Shown here one piece after another: positions 9,739 to 18,865 of a stretch of DNA of 64,000 bases (position 1 is its first letter; every line of letters starts with the position of its first letter). A model generated the notes under the pieces. The model ran no database searches. It worked only from the letters and a program-made list of their open reading frames with translations, and was not told the DNA's origin. The stretch comes from Segatella copri (GTDB taxonomy: Bacteria > Bacteroidota > Bacteroidia > Bacteroidales > Bacteroidaceae). Location: assembly GCF_019249795.2 (NCBI RefSeq), contig NZ_CP156891.1, positions 310,001 to 374,000 of the forward strand. The letters are read 5' to 3'. A program made the translations under genes and the position numbers.

Positions 9739-11052
9739 ATGGCAATTATAAAATGTCCGGAATGCGGACGCCAAATTAGCGATAAAGCACCTACCTGCCC
9801 TAGTTGCGGAGTAGAAATAGCAGGCAAAATTACCAAATGCCCAAATTGTGGCGAGATTTATTTCAGCAACCTGGAAATGTGTCCTAACTGCCATGAGCTG
9901 AATCCTTCGCTCACAAGAATGACGCCTCCGACAGGAATGAGCCAGCAGACTCCTGCCAGCCAGGCTTCTATGACTCAGCAGCATGAAGCTGAAAACGCAG
10001 CCAGACAGAATGCAATCAGACAAGAAGAAATTCGCCGCCAGGAGGCTCTCAGGCAGCAGGCTCGTCCTCAGACACCTGTCAGAACAGCAACACCTCCTAC
10101 TCCACCCGTTCCTCCGGTTCGCCCACAGCAATCTAATTCTCAGAACGGCGGTAACGGCGAGGGAACCCAGGAAAAGAAAAAAAGCAACCGTGGCGTCATC
10201 ATCATCTCTCTGATTTTCGCCTTCCTCGTTTGTGGCATTTTCTACTATTTCTATGATAGTGCCAATAAGAATAAGGAACTGGAAGCTTACGAGTATGCGA
10301 TGCAGAGTAGCGACCCGATGGTTCTGCAGAGTTACCTAGATACTTACAAAGATGCTGACGAGGCGCATCGTGATTCCATCATGGCTCACCTCGAACTTCT
10401 GAAACAGACCGATCAGGACTGGACCAACGCCGTAGTAAGCGGTTCGAAAGAGGCCCTGCAGGCTTATCTCGACAAATACCCAAACAGTCCACACAAGCAG
10501 GAGGTTTTGAACAAGATAGATTCCATCGACTGGAATGTGGCAAAGAATGCTGATAATGTAGAAGCTTACCAGGCTTATCTCGCCGCTCATGCTGACGGTT
10601 CGCATATCGAAGAGGCTGAGAATGCGATGAAGAAAGCCAAGAGCAGAGATTTGCAGCCAGAAGAGAAAGATATGGTAAGCAGTCTGTTCCGCCATTTCTT
10701 CCAAAGCATCAATACCCGCGATGCTGATGGTTTGCAGGCTTCATGCGAAGACATTCTCTCTTCGCTTCTGGGTAAGAATTCTGCTACCAAGGCAGATGTT
10801 GTTACCTTTATGAATAAGCTTTATAAGGAAGATGTGACCAACCTGAACTGGTTCCTCACCAACGATTATAAGATCAAGAAGCGCGAGGTGGGTGACGAAG
10901 ATTATGAATATCAGGTTCAGTTCTCAGCACGTGAGGAAGTTCAGCTTACCGACGGTACTAAGAAAACCAACCATTTCAAAATCAACGCAACCGTTTCGCC
11001 AGACGGCAAGGTTTCTGCGTTCAACATGTCGAAGATTAATGCCGCAGAATAG
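9739..11052 (+). CDS. Zinc-ribbon membrane protein with TPR-like extracytoplasmic part
   Basis: A 437-residue protein. The N-terminus (1-60) has paired CPxCG-type zinc ribbons (CPECGRQ, CPSCGVE, CPNCGEI, CPNCHEL). A proline/glutamine-rich linker covers about 60-150 and one membrane helix about 153-173 (GVIIISLIFAFLVCGIFYYF). Then come helical repeats and a C-terminal NTF2-like segment (about 300-437). Zinc-ribbon plus one membrane pass plus repeats is common in Bacteroidota proteins of unknown function. A strong terminator follows directly, so it closes a unit. Confidence 0.75.
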   Translation: MAIIKCPECGRQISDKAPTCPSCGVEIAGKITKCPNCGEIYFSNLEMCPNCHELNPSLTRMTPPTGMSQQTPASQASMTQQHEAENAARQNAIRQEEIRRQEALRQQARPQTPVRTATPPTPPVPPVRPQQSNSQNGGNGEGTQEKKKSNRGVIIISLIFAFLVCGIFYYFYDSANKNKELEAYEYAMQSSDPMVLQSYLDTYKDADEAHRDSIMAHLELLKQTDQDWTNAVVSGSKEALQAYLDKYPNSPHKQEVLNKIDSIDWNVAKNADNVEAYQAYLAAHADGSHIEEAENAMKKAKSRDLQPEEKDMVSSLFRHFFQSINTRDADGLQASCEDILSSLLGKNSATKADVVTFMNKLYKEDVTNLNWFLTNDYKIKKREVGDEDYEYQVQFSAREEVQLTDGTKKTNHFKINATVSPDGKVSAFNMSKINAAE

Positions 11053-11057
11053 AATAA

Positions 11058-11123
11058 AAAACGCCCTGCAAGATCAGGAACTTCATTTCTGAATGTTCCC
11101 TTCTTGCAGGGCGTTTTCTTTTT
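11058..11123 (+). terminator. Intrinsic terminator after the zinc-ribbon gene
   Basis: A perfect 16-bp stem (11058-11073 with 11102-11117; AAAACGCCCTGCAAGA and its complement) is followed by a T-rich run. It lies six nucleotides after the stop codon and, being symmetric, can also serve the convergent DnaJ-like gene. Confidence 0.9.
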
Positions 11124-11180
11124 ACCTTCATGTTTCAGGAAGGTTCTCATGTCCGAGAACCCGTTCCCTTCTTTTAGAAA

Positions 11181-11996
11181 TTACTTTGCATCCTTCATCT
11201 GACGGAGCAAATCTTTCTGCTTATCATTCAACCTGGTTGGCAACTTCACGTTGTAAGTAATCATCAGGTCGCCAAAGGTTCCGTCCCCCCGGTCATATCC
11301 TTTTCCGCGAACACGAACCTTCGTGCCATTCTGCGTTTCCGGCTTAATCTTCAGTTTGATTTTAGAACCATTACTCAATTTAATGATTCCTTCGCCGCCC
11401 AGCAGAGCCGTATAAAGGTCGATATTCACATTCATGTTCATTTCGCCGTTATTGGCACGACCATTCTGTCCGCAACCGCCGCCACAACCACCAGTACCGA
11501 AATCAGCACCAGCTCCGTAGCCAGCACCATTAAAGCCGCTACCATAACCGGCAGAACCCTTAAAACCGCCAAAATTGCCGGAACCGAATCCTTCAGCAGA
11601 CTGCTGGCTTCTGCCACGCCCTCCGAAGAGATTTTCGAAGAAGCTGGAGAAACCTCCGCCTCCGCCAAACTGGCTGAAGTCGAAACCCTCGAATGGATTT
11701 CCACCTGCTCCACCATAGCTTCCGGAACCGCCTGTACCACCAGCTCCGCCGAAACCGCCGAATGCATCAGCATTCTTCCATTGTTCGCCATACTGGTCGT
11801 ATTTAGCACGCTTATCTGGGTCAGAAATCACCTCATACGCCTCGTTCAGCGCCTGGAACTTAGCCTTCGCCTTCGGGTCGTTAGGGTGCAAATCTGGGTG
11901 AAACTGTTTTGCACGTTTACGATACGCAGCTCTCACATCCTTCTGCGGAATGTTCTTGTCTACGCCGAGAATCTTGTAATAATCAACAAATGCCAT
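11181..11996 (-). CDS. DnaJ-like co-chaperone, CbpA type
   Basis: A 271-residue J-domain protein that would stimulate Hsp70 (DnaK). The J domain covers about residues 4-68, with the catalytic HPD at 33-35. A long Gly/Phe-rich linker (about 75-180, with GGCGGGCGQN near 168-177) follows, then a DnaJ C-terminal substrate-binding domain. The four-repeat zinc finger of true DnaJ is absent, pointing to the CbpA class. It converges on the preceding gene and shares its bidirectional terminator. Confidence 0.9.
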   Translation of the reverse strand: MAFVDYYKILGVDKNIPQKDVRAAYRKRAKQFHPDLHPNDPKAKAKFQALNEAYEVISDPDKRAKYDQYGEQWKNADAFGGFGGAGGTGGSGSYGGAGGNPFEGFDFSQFGGGGGFSSFFENLFGGRGRSQQSAEGFGSGNFGGFKGSAGYGSGFNGAGYGAGADFGTGGCGGGCGQNGRANNGEMNMNVNIDLYTALLGGEGIIKLSNGSKIKLKIKPETQNGTKVRVRGKGYDRGDGTFGDLMITYNVKLPTRLNDKQKDLLRQMKDAK

Positions 11997-12144
11997 ATTA
12001 TAAAACCTCCTATTTTTTAGTTTTTAAAAAATATCCAACAAAAAGTATGCCTATTTAAGTTCTTTTTTGTACTTTTGCAGAGAAAATAAGAAACAGAGCT
12101 CAACTGATGGGCTTTCATTACTCAAAAGTAATACATTAATTTAT

Positions 12145-13908
12145 ATGAAACAATTATTTGCTGCGCTTCTTCTGGCGCTAACTTTCAATTCACAAGCGAT
12201 GGCACAACAACGTACCGTAAAACTGAGAGTGATAGAGACAAGCGATGTGCACGGCTCTTTCTTCCCTTACGATTTCATCAACCGTAAGCCAAAAGCAGGA
12301 ACCTTGGCGCGCGTTTCTTCCTACGTCAATAATTTGCGAAAAGACTACAAGGATAACCTCATCCTCTTGGAGAATGGCGATATTCTGCAGGGACAGCCTA
12401 CCTGCTATTATTATAATTATGTAAACACAGAGGCTAGAAACGTGGCTGCCGATGTGGTAAACTACATGAAGTATGATGCGCAAGTGTTTGGCAATCATGA
12501 TGTTGAAACGGGTCATCCAGTTTACGACAAATGGATAAAAGAACTCAATTGCCCAGTTCTAGGTTCCAACATCATCAGTACTTCTACAGGCCAGCCATAC
12601 GTTAAGCCTTATCTCATCCTGAACCGCGAGGGCGTGAAGGTGGCAGTCTTGGGAATGATTACTCCTGCCATTCCAAACTGGCTCACGGAGAATCTCTGGA
12701 GCGGACTGAAATTTGAAAATATGGTAACAAACGCCCGCAAATGGGTGAAATATCTTCAGGAGAATGAGAAACCGGATGTCATCATCGGCCTCTTCCACAG
12801 CGGAAAAGACGGAGGCATCCAGACTGCCGAATATGATGAAGACGCCTCTATCAAGGTGGCAAAAGAAGTGCCGGGCTTCGACCTCGTTCTCTTCGGCCAC
12901 GACCATACGCGCGACAACGAAACCGTAACCAATACTGATGGAAAGCAAGTGGTTTGCCTGGATCCTGCCAACAACGCCATTAGCGTGGCTGATGCTGAAA
13001 TAACCCTCACCCTCAACAAGAAAAAGGTGAACGGAAAGAAGCAGCTGGTGGTAACTGACAAAAAGGTGACAGGCAAGATTGTGGATGTGACAGATTGTCC
13101 TATCGACGAGGATTTCATGAAGACTTTCGAACCTCAGATTGCGGAAGTAAAGAAATATGTGGGCAAGCAGATTGGCAACTTCAAGACTACCATCTACAGC
13201 CGCGACCAGTTCTTCGGCAGTTCTGCTTTCAACGATTTCATCCTCAACCTCCAGTTGCAGATAACAAAAGCCGACATTTCGTTCAACGCTCCCCTTCAGT
13301 TCAACGCGGTTCTGAAAGCCGGCCCAATCTACGTGAGCGACATGTTCAATCTCTATAAATATGAGAACCAGCTCTACGTAATGCGCATGACGGGCGAAGA
13401 AATCAGAAAGCATCTGGAAATGAGTTACGACCTCTGGGTGAACACCATGAAGAGCCCGGACGACCATCTCCTGCTGCTCGATGAGAAGACCGTTGGCGAC
13501 CAGCAACGCCTCGGCTTCAAGAATCTCTCGTTCAACTTTGATAGTGCTGCGGGAATCGATTACGAAGTTGACGTAACCAAGCCAGATGGCGAGAAGGTGA
13601 AAATTCTGCGCATGAGCAACGGCGAACCTTTCGATGAGAAGAAATGGTACAAGGTAGCCGTTAACAGCTATCGTGGAAATGGTGGCGGTGAACTCCTTAC
13701 CAAGGGTGCCGGAATCCCGAAAGACAGTCTTGAAAGCCGAATTATCTATCGCAGCAAGCGCGACCAGCGTTACTATCTGATGGAAGAAATTGAAAAGATG
13801 GGAACGGTTGATGCAAAACCAAACAACAACTGGAAGTTTGTGCCGGAAGCATGGACCAAACCTGCTGCCCAGCGCGATTTCGAATTGCTGTTCGGTAAGA
13901 AGCAATAG
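12145..13908 (+). CDS. Secreted 5'-nucleotidase / cyclic nucleotide phosphodiesterase, UshA family
   Basis: A 587-residue exported metallophosphoesterase. I start at ATG 12145, since it gives a clean signal peptide (MKQLFAALLLALTF ... AMA-Q), whereas the frame opens upstream at 12067 without one. The N-terminal metallophosphatase domain has SDVHG, NGD, GNHD and the GHDH motif; the C-terminal 5'-nucleotidase domain (about 340-560) has FGSSAFNDF and GNGGGEL near the substrate pocket. Such enzymes strip phosphate from periplasmic or extracellular nucleotides. Substrate range cannot be fixed from sequence. Confidence 0.9.
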   Translation: MKQLFAALLLALTFNSQAMAQQRTVKLRVIETSDVHGSFFPYDFINRKPKAGTLARVSSYVNNLRKDYKDNLILLENGDILQGQPTCYYYNYVNTEARNVAADVVNYMKYDAQVFGNHDVETGHPVYDKWIKELNCPVLGSNIISTSTGQPYVKPYLILNREGVKVAVLGMITPAIPNWLTENLWSGLKFENMVTNARKWVKYLQENEKPDVIIGLFHSGKDGGIQTAEYDEDASIKVAKEVPGFDLVLFGHDHTRDNETVTNTDGKQVVCLDPANNAISVADAEITLTLNKKKVNGKKQLVVTDKKVTGKIVDVTDCPIDEDFMKTFEPQIAEVKKYVGKQIGNFKTTIYSRDQFFGSSAFNDFILNLQLQITKADISFNAPLQFNAVLKAGPIYVSDMFNLYKYENQLYVMRMTGEEIRKHLEMSYDLWVNTMKSPDDHLLLLDEKTVGDQQRLGFKNLSFNFDSAAGIDYEVDVTKPDGEKVKILRMSNGEPFDEKKWYKVAVNSYRGNGGGELLTKGAGIPKDSLESRIIYRSKRDQRYYLMEEIEKMGTVDAKPNNNWKFVPEAWTKPAAQRDFELLFGKKQ

Positions 13909-13980
13909 CTCCTCGAAACGCTTCTGGAAAAGCATATTATAAAGATCAAAGTAAAAAAGCAAATAAGTTCAAAATAAAGA

Positions 13981-14754
13981 ATGAAGTATTGGTTTATATT
14001 TTGCAAGACTGATCTCTTGCTCGAAAAGAAAGAAGACGGAACCTATACGATTCCTTGTTCAGAAGAGAGTCCAGTCCCAACAAAGCCTTGGACTCACATT
14101 CTCAACATTACCCCGATGGAAGACGGAACAGAGGTGAAGACCTTCACCATTCCTGAGCCCGTTACCGGCAATCCGAAGTACGAAATGTGCGGTTTGCGCC
14201 CTAGTTTCTACAAACTCTCTCCTGCCCTTTACCAGAAAGCAGGAAAGTGTCAGGAGCTCAACTATTGGGACATGAATACCCAATTCTGCGGCGTTTGCGG
14301 AGCTCCGATGAAAATGGCAACCGACATCAGTAAGAAATGTACAGAATGCGGCAAACAGGTCTGGCCTTCGCTTGCCACAGCCATCATCGTTCTGATTAAG
14401 AAAGATGATCAGGTCTTGCTGGTACACGCTCGCAATTTCAAGGGAAATTTCGACAGTCTCGTGGCTGGTTTCGTTGAGACTGGCGAGAATCTGGAAGAGG
14501 CGGTTCATCGTGAAGTAATGGAAGAAACCGGTCTGACTATCAAGAACTTGAAATATTTCGGTTCCCAGCCTTGGCCTTATCCGAGCGGTCTGATGATTGG
14601 CTTCTCGGCAGAATATGTAGATGGAGAAATTCATCTTCAGAAAGAAGAGCTCTCTCGTGGTAAATGGTTCACGAAAGAGAATCTCCCTATTCTCCCTGAG
14701 AAACTTTCCATCGCCCGAAAACTCATCGACGCCTGGCTGGCGGACAAACTCTAA
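13981..14754 (+). CDS. nudC: NAD(+) diphosphatase, Nudix family
   Basis: A 257-residue hydrolase splitting NAD(H) to NMN(H) and AMP; the family also removes NAD caps from RNA. A four-Cys zinc ribbon (Cys103, Cys106, Cys120, Cys123) precedes the Nudix box at about 163-185 (GFVETGENLEEAVHREVMEE), with SQPWPYPSGLMI, the NADH-pyrophosphatase signature, just after it. It overlaps a small tandem repeat at its stop codon and is followed 41 nt later by an MFS carrier. Confidence 0.92.
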   Translation: MKYWFIFCKTDLLLEKKEDGTYTIPCSEESPVPTKPWTHILNITPMEDGTEVKTFTIPEPVTGNPKYEMCGLRPSFYKLSPALYQKAGKCQELNYWDMNTQFCGVCGAPMKMATDISKKCTECGKQVWPSLATAIIVLIKKDDQVLLVHARNFKGNFDSLVAGFVETGENLEEAVHREVMEETGLTIKNLKYFGSQPWPYPSGLMIGFSAEYVDGEIHLQKEELSRGKWFTKENLPILPEKLSIARKLIDAWLADKL

Positions 14755-14799
14755 TAATGAGGACAAACTCTAAAAGTGAGGATAAACTCTAAAAAATGA
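14742..14799 (+). repeat. Three tandem 19-20 nt copies spanning the nudC stop codon
   Basis: GGACAAACTCTAA-type units occur at 14742-14760, 14761-14779 and 14780-14799. The first contains the last codons and stop of nudC, the other two fill the gap, and the third overlaps the MFS start at 14796. It looks like a recent tandem duplication of the gene end. Confidence 0.85.
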
Positions 14800-15974
14800 T
14801 GAAAGAGAAACTTTGGAATGCAAACTACATCAAGGTGATGACTACCAACTTTCTGTTGTATTTCGCCTTCTATCTGCTCACACCTTTGCTCCCTCTCTAT
14901 CTGAGCGAAAATTTTGGAGCCACGAAAGATGTGATTGGAATTGTGCTGAGCGGCTATACGGTTGCCGCCCTCATCATTCGTCCGTTCAGCGGATATGTGG
15001 TTGACAGCTTTTCGCGCAAGAAGGTTCTGATGGTCTGTCTCTCGGCCTTCGCCATCTTCTTTGCCGGCTATATTGCAGCCAGCACGATCCTGATGTTTGC
15101 CATTTGCAGAACCCTGCACGGAGGTCCGTTCGGAGCCGTAACGGTTGCCAACAGCACCTGCGCCATCGACGTTCTTCCGGCAAGTAGGAGAAATGAAGGA
15201 ATCGGACTCTACGGACTGAGCAACAATTTTGCCATGGCAATTGCTCCATCCATCGGAATCTATCTCCATAATGCGGTAGACAGTTACATGATTCTCTTCT
15301 GGATAGCTTTCATCGTGGCGATTGCCTCAGTTGTGATTGCAGGAACCATCCGCCTCCCCGAAAAGGAAATCGTTAAGAACAAGGAGAAGCTTTCTCTCGA
15401 CCGCTTCTTCCTGACGCGTGCCTGGCTTCTTGCCATCAACATCGCCATGTTCGGTTTCTGCTGGGGCGTTCTGAGCAATTATCTCGCAATCTACAGCAAG
15501 GAGGAACTCGGAATTACGGGCGGAACGGGCACTTATTTTGCCCTTCTTTCCATGGGTCTGTTCCTGTCAAGATTGCAGGGAAGAAAAGCCTTGAGCCAGG
15601 GCAAACTTACCCAGAATGCGGCCGAAGGAATGCTGCTTTCGCTTGTTGGTTTCATCATCTTTGTTGCCGTCAAGCACCCGGTAGCCTATTATCTTTCGGC
15701 TTGTCTCATCGGCCTGGGCAACGGTCATCTTTACCCAGCCTTCCTCAACATGTTTATTAATGTGGCTCGTCACAACCAGCGTGGAACGGCAAACAGCAGC
15801 ATTCTTACAGGTTGGGATTTGGGCTTCGGAATCGGCTGTCTGCTAGGCGGAGTTGTGGCAGAACATTTCGGTTACAACGGAACATTCTGGATGGTTGCTA
15901 TAGAAAATGCAGCTTCCGTTCTCCTCTTCTTCGCCGCTTCAAAACAATTCTTTGAGAAGAGACGTAGAGAATAG
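14796..15974 (+). CDS. MFS transporter
   Basis: A 392-residue protein with about 12 hydrophobic helices and the MFS inter-helix motif between helices 2 and 3 (GYVVDSFSRKKVL near 66-78). The substrate is not evident; the fold is of the drug/metabolite efflux type, with GGPFGAVTVAN in helix 4. It sits 41 nt after nudC and probably shares its transcript. A bidirectional terminator follows. Confidence 0.85.
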   Translation: MMKEKLWNANYIKVMTTNFLLYFAFYLLTPLLPLYLSENFGATKDVIGIVLSGYTVAALIIRPFSGYVVDSFSRKKVLMVCLSAFAIFFAGYIAASTILMFAICRTLHGGPFGAVTVANSTCAIDVLPASRRNEGIGLYGLSNNFAMAIAPSIGIYLHNAVDSYMILFWIAFIVAIASVVIAGTIRLPEKEIVKNKEKLSLDRFFLTRAWLLAINIAMFGFCWGVLSNYLAIYSKEELGITGGTGTYFALLSMGLFLSRLQGRKALSQGKLTQNAAEGMLLSLVGFIIFVAVKHPVAYYLSACLIGLGNGHLYPAFLNMFINVARHNQRGTANSSILTGWDLGFGIGCLLGGVVAEHFGYNGTFWMVAIENAASVLLFFAASKQFFEKRRRE

Positions 15975-16014
15975 AAAACAGTTAATAAAGAGAAATATAA
16001 GATTATGAATAAAA

Positions 16015-16070
16015 AAAGAGCACTTCATCCGAGACAGAAGAAAGTCTCAGGCGAAGTGCTCTTATTTTTA
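16015..16070. terminator. Bidirectional terminator between MFS and DUF3127 genes
   Basis: AAGAGCACTTC at 16016-16026 pairs with GAAGTGCTCTT at 16053-16063, flanked by A- and T-rich runs on both sides. It serves the convergent genes that end at 15974 (plus) and 16087 (minus). Confidence 0.85.
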
Positions 16071-16086
16071 TCTTACTTTTCTGTTT

Positions 16087-16533
16087 TTAGAAAGGAAGAT
16101 CATCTGCGCTACCACCCTCTGCTGCAGGAGCTGCAGGCTGAACTGGAGGGAATGCTGCAGTTGCGCCATTAGCAGGAGCTGCTGGCTGAGCAGGAGCTAC
16201 AGGAGCACCTACTGGAGGAAACGCACCTGGCTGCATTCCGCCCATAGCACCAGCTACGGCGTTAGGGTCAACACGCTGGATGTTCCAGGCACGGATGCTG
16301 TTGAACCAACGGCCCTGATACTCGTGAGCATCAATATCGAAAGAAACCAGGAGTTCCTCACCACTCTGAATGTTGAACTGAGCCAGACGGTCTGCTCCGA
16401 AAACATCAAAGCACAATTTCTTTGGATACTGCTCGTGGGTTTCAATTACGAACGACTGAGCTTTCCACTCTCCTCTTGCAGAGACGCCGCTTCTTTCAGG
16501 CAAAACGGCAATAACCTTTCCTTGTAATTCCAT
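16087..16533 (-). CDS. DUF3127 protein, SSB-like OB-fold
   Basis: A 148-residue Bacteroidota-specific protein. Residues 1-90 match DUF3127 (GKVIAVLPERSGVSARGEWK, then GRWFNSIRAW near 75-84). A Pro/Ala-rich linker leads to an acidic tip DDLPF, very like the protein-docking tail of single-stranded DNA-binding protein. That tail and the OB-like core suggest ssDNA binding and recruitment of repair or replication partners (inference). It is encoded divergently from dnaN. Confidence 0.85.
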   Translation of the reverse strand: MELQGKVIAVLPERSGVSARGEWKAQSFVIETHEQYPKKLCFDVFGADRLAQFNIQSGEELLVSFDIDAHEYQGRWFNSIRAWNIQRVDPNAVAGAMGGMQPGAFPPVGAPVAPAQPAAPANGATAAFPPVQPAAPAAEGGSADDLPF

Positions 16534-16637
16534 ATGATAATATTTAAAGTTTTTCCTTTGTTTAAAGGGTGTTTTTTTCTTTCTGACTGCGAAATTACTA
16601 AAAATAGTTCAAAAACTAGAACTTTTCTCCAATTATT

Positions 16638-16669
16638 TTTGCTTATCAGCGATATTTTTTGTATTTTTG
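16638..16669 (+). promoter_or_regulatory. dnaN promoter
   Basis: TTTG at 16638-16641, a 20-nt spacer and TATTTTTG at 16662-16669 form a consensus Bacteroidota promoter. Predicted transcription start is near 16675, giving a leader of about 70 nt before dnaN. Confidence 0.8.
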
Positions 16670-16743
16670 TGCTCAATTAGGTGATATTGCCTAATTAAAT
16701 TAAGGTGAAACAGAAAACAAAATAAAATTTAAATAAAATACTC

Positions 16744-17871
16744 ATGAGATTTACAGTATCAAGTTCTGCATTGAGCAGCAAGCTCAACATGCTCGCAAAA
16801 GTGATTGGAAGCAAGAATTCGTTGCCAATCCTCGATTGTTTCCTTTTCCAAGTTGCTAACGGTGAAATGAGCATCACGGCTAGCGATAGTGATAATGTCA
16901 TCAAGAGTACACTCGCTCTTACCGACCACGATGGAGAAGGTGAGTTTTGTGTGCCTAACCGCGTTATCCTCGATGCGTTGAAGGAACTGCCTGAGCAGCC
17001 TCTTCACTTCGATGTGGATACTGCCGGAGAAGCCGTTGCCATCAAGATTGTTTACCAGAACGGTCTTTACAACTTCACAGGTCAGAGCGCAGAGGAATAT
17101 CCTCGCACACAGAGCATGAACGATGCTTGCACCACCGTTTCTTTGCCTACAGAAATGCTGATCAACAACATTTCACGCTCGCTCTTCGCTACAGCCAACG
17201 ATGAGTTGCGCCCTGTCATGAACGGTATTTATTTCGACCTGACAGCAGATGCTCTCGCTATCGTAGCAAGCGATGGTCACAAACTGGTTCGCAGCAAGAA
17301 CTTCACTATCAAGAGCGAATCTCCTTCAGCATTCAACTTGCCTAAGAAGCCAGCTTCTCTGCTGAAGAACATTCTGAGCAAGGACGGCGACGACGCTATC
17401 ATCAAGTTTGATGACCGAAGCGCAGAAATCCAGTTTACTGACGGCGTTATGAGATGCAGACTGATTGATGGCCGCTACCCTAACTACAACTCTGTCATTC
17501 CAAACAATCCTAACGAGGTTACAGTAGACCGCAGAGGCTTGCAGAGTGCTTTGCGCCGCGTATTGCCATTTGCAAGCGAGAGCAGCCAGCTCATCCGTTT
17601 CCACATCGAGTCAGGCCGTTTCGAGGTTTCTTCTGAGGATATTGACTTCTCAACATCTGCAAAGGAACAGTTGTCTTGCGAATACAACGGCTCTCCTATC
17701 AGCATCGGCTTCAAGGGAAGCAGTCTGATGGAAATCCTGAGCAATCTCACCAGCGATAACATCATCATCCAGCTGGCAGACCCAAGCCGTGCCGGAATCA
17801 TCGTACCAGCAGAACAGCCTGAGAACGAAGATATTCTGATGCTCATCATGCCTATGCTCCTTAACGACTAA
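16744..17871 (+). CDS. dnaN: DNA polymerase III beta sliding clamp
   Basis: A 375-residue protein with the three-domain clamp pattern, opening MRFTVSSSALSSKLNML and ending LIMPMLLND, the conserved C-terminal MP(M/L) segment of clamps. As a dimeric ring it tethers replicative polymerase and repair enzymes to DNA. Length is standard. It is followed at 52 nt by a DnaQ-like exonuclease and then coaBC, DUF4835 and recN on the same strand, probably one replication/repair-linked unit. It is not next to dnaA here. Confidence 0.96.
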   Translation: MRFTVSSSALSSKLNMLAKVIGSKNSLPILDCFLFQVANGEMSITASDSDNVIKSTLALTDHDGEGEFCVPNRVILDALKELPEQPLHFDVDTAGEAVAIKIVYQNGLYNFTGQSAEEYPRTQSMNDACTTVSLPTEMLINNISRSLFATANDELRPVMNGIYFDLTADALAIVASDGHKLVRSKNFTIKSESPSAFNLPKKPASLLKNILSKDGDDAIIKFDDRSAEIQFTDGVMRCRLIDGRYPNYNSVIPNNPNEVTVDRRGLQSALRRVLPFASESSQLIRFHIESGRFEVSSEDIDFSTSAKEQLSCEYNGSPISIGFKGSSLMEILSNLTSDNIIIQLADPSRAGIIVPAEQPENEDILMLIMPMLLND

Positions 17872-17922
17872 AGGAGCACGGGCTTTCTCTGAAACAACAA
17901 AAAGAAAAGTATTTCTACAAAA

Positions 17923-18786
17923 ATGAAACTCAATTTGACAAAGCCTCTGATCGTGTTCGACCTGGAGACAACCGGTCTCGACATGATCAAGGATCGTATT
18001 ATACAGATTTCTTACATCAAGGTAATGCCTGATGGAACTGAAGACCGCAAGAACCTCTATGTAAATCCTTGCAAGGAGATTCCTGCCGAAGTAGTTGCCC
18101 TTACAGGCATCAGCAACGAAGATGTAAAAGATGCACCAACCTTCAAGCAGCTGGCTTCTACATTAGAGAAGGAATTTACAGGTTGCGATTTCGCAGGCTA
18201 CAATTCCAACCACTTCGATGTACCGATGCTCGCAGAAGAATTCCTGCGTGCTGGAATCGACTTCGATTTCAACAAGTGCCGTCTCATCGATGCGCAGACC
18301 ATCTTCATGAAGATGGAACGCCGTAACCTGGCTGCTGCCTACAAGTTCTATTGCGGCAGAAAGATGGAGGAAGATTTCGAAGCTCATCGTGCAGATCAGG
18401 ATACAGAGGCTACTTACCGCGTGCTCATGGGCGAGCTCGACAAGTATGCTCCAGGCGTGCAGGACGAACCTGAGCGCGTGCTCAACAACAATATGGATGA
18501 ACTTGCCGATTTCTCTAAGCAAAAGGATAATGTAGATTTCGCCGGACGCATCGTTTGGGAAGAGGTAAAAGACGCCCAGGGCAACGTTGTAAACGATGAG
18601 AACGGAAATCCTTTGAAGCACGAAGTATTCAACTTCGGTAAATACAAAGGATGGGATGTGGCTGAGATTCTGACCAAAGACCCGGGTTATTTTACATGGG
18701 TCTTGGGAAGCGATTTCACCAATAATACCAAGCAGGTGCTTACCCGCATCCGCCTTCGTGAATTCAACAAGAGAATGGGAAAATAA
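17923..18786 (+). CDS. DnaQ-like 3'-5' exonuclease
   Basis: A 287-residue DEDD exonuclease. Exo I is FDLETTG (Asp13, Glu15), Exo II lies around NSNHFDVPML near 89-98 and Exo III is HRADQDTEAT near 151-160 (DEDDh type). After the nuclease domain, residues about 225-285 form an extra domain (FNFGKYKGWDVAEIL) typical of Bacteroidota members. Its place after dnaN fits a proofreading epsilon-like or repair role. Confidence 0.9.
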   Translation: MKLNLTKPLIVFDLETTGLDMIKDRIIQISYIKVMPDGTEDRKNLYVNPCKEIPAEVVALTGISNEDVKDAPTFKQLASTLEKEFTGCDFAGYNSNHFDVPMLAEEFLRAGIDFDFNKCRLIDAQTIFMKMERRNLAAAYKFYCGRKMEEDFEAHRADQDTEATYRVLMGELDKYAPGVQDEPERVLNNNMDELADFSKQKDNVDFAGRIVWEEVKDAQGNVVNDENGNPLKHEVFNFGKYKGWDVAEILTKDPGYFTWVLGSDFTNNTKQVLTRIRLREFNKRMGK

Positions 18787-18865
18787 TTGTTACCGGACTT
18801 TCGCAAGCAGTTGAAAAACAAACCTTGCGAAACTCGGATTTATTTCTTAACAGTTAGAAAAATTC

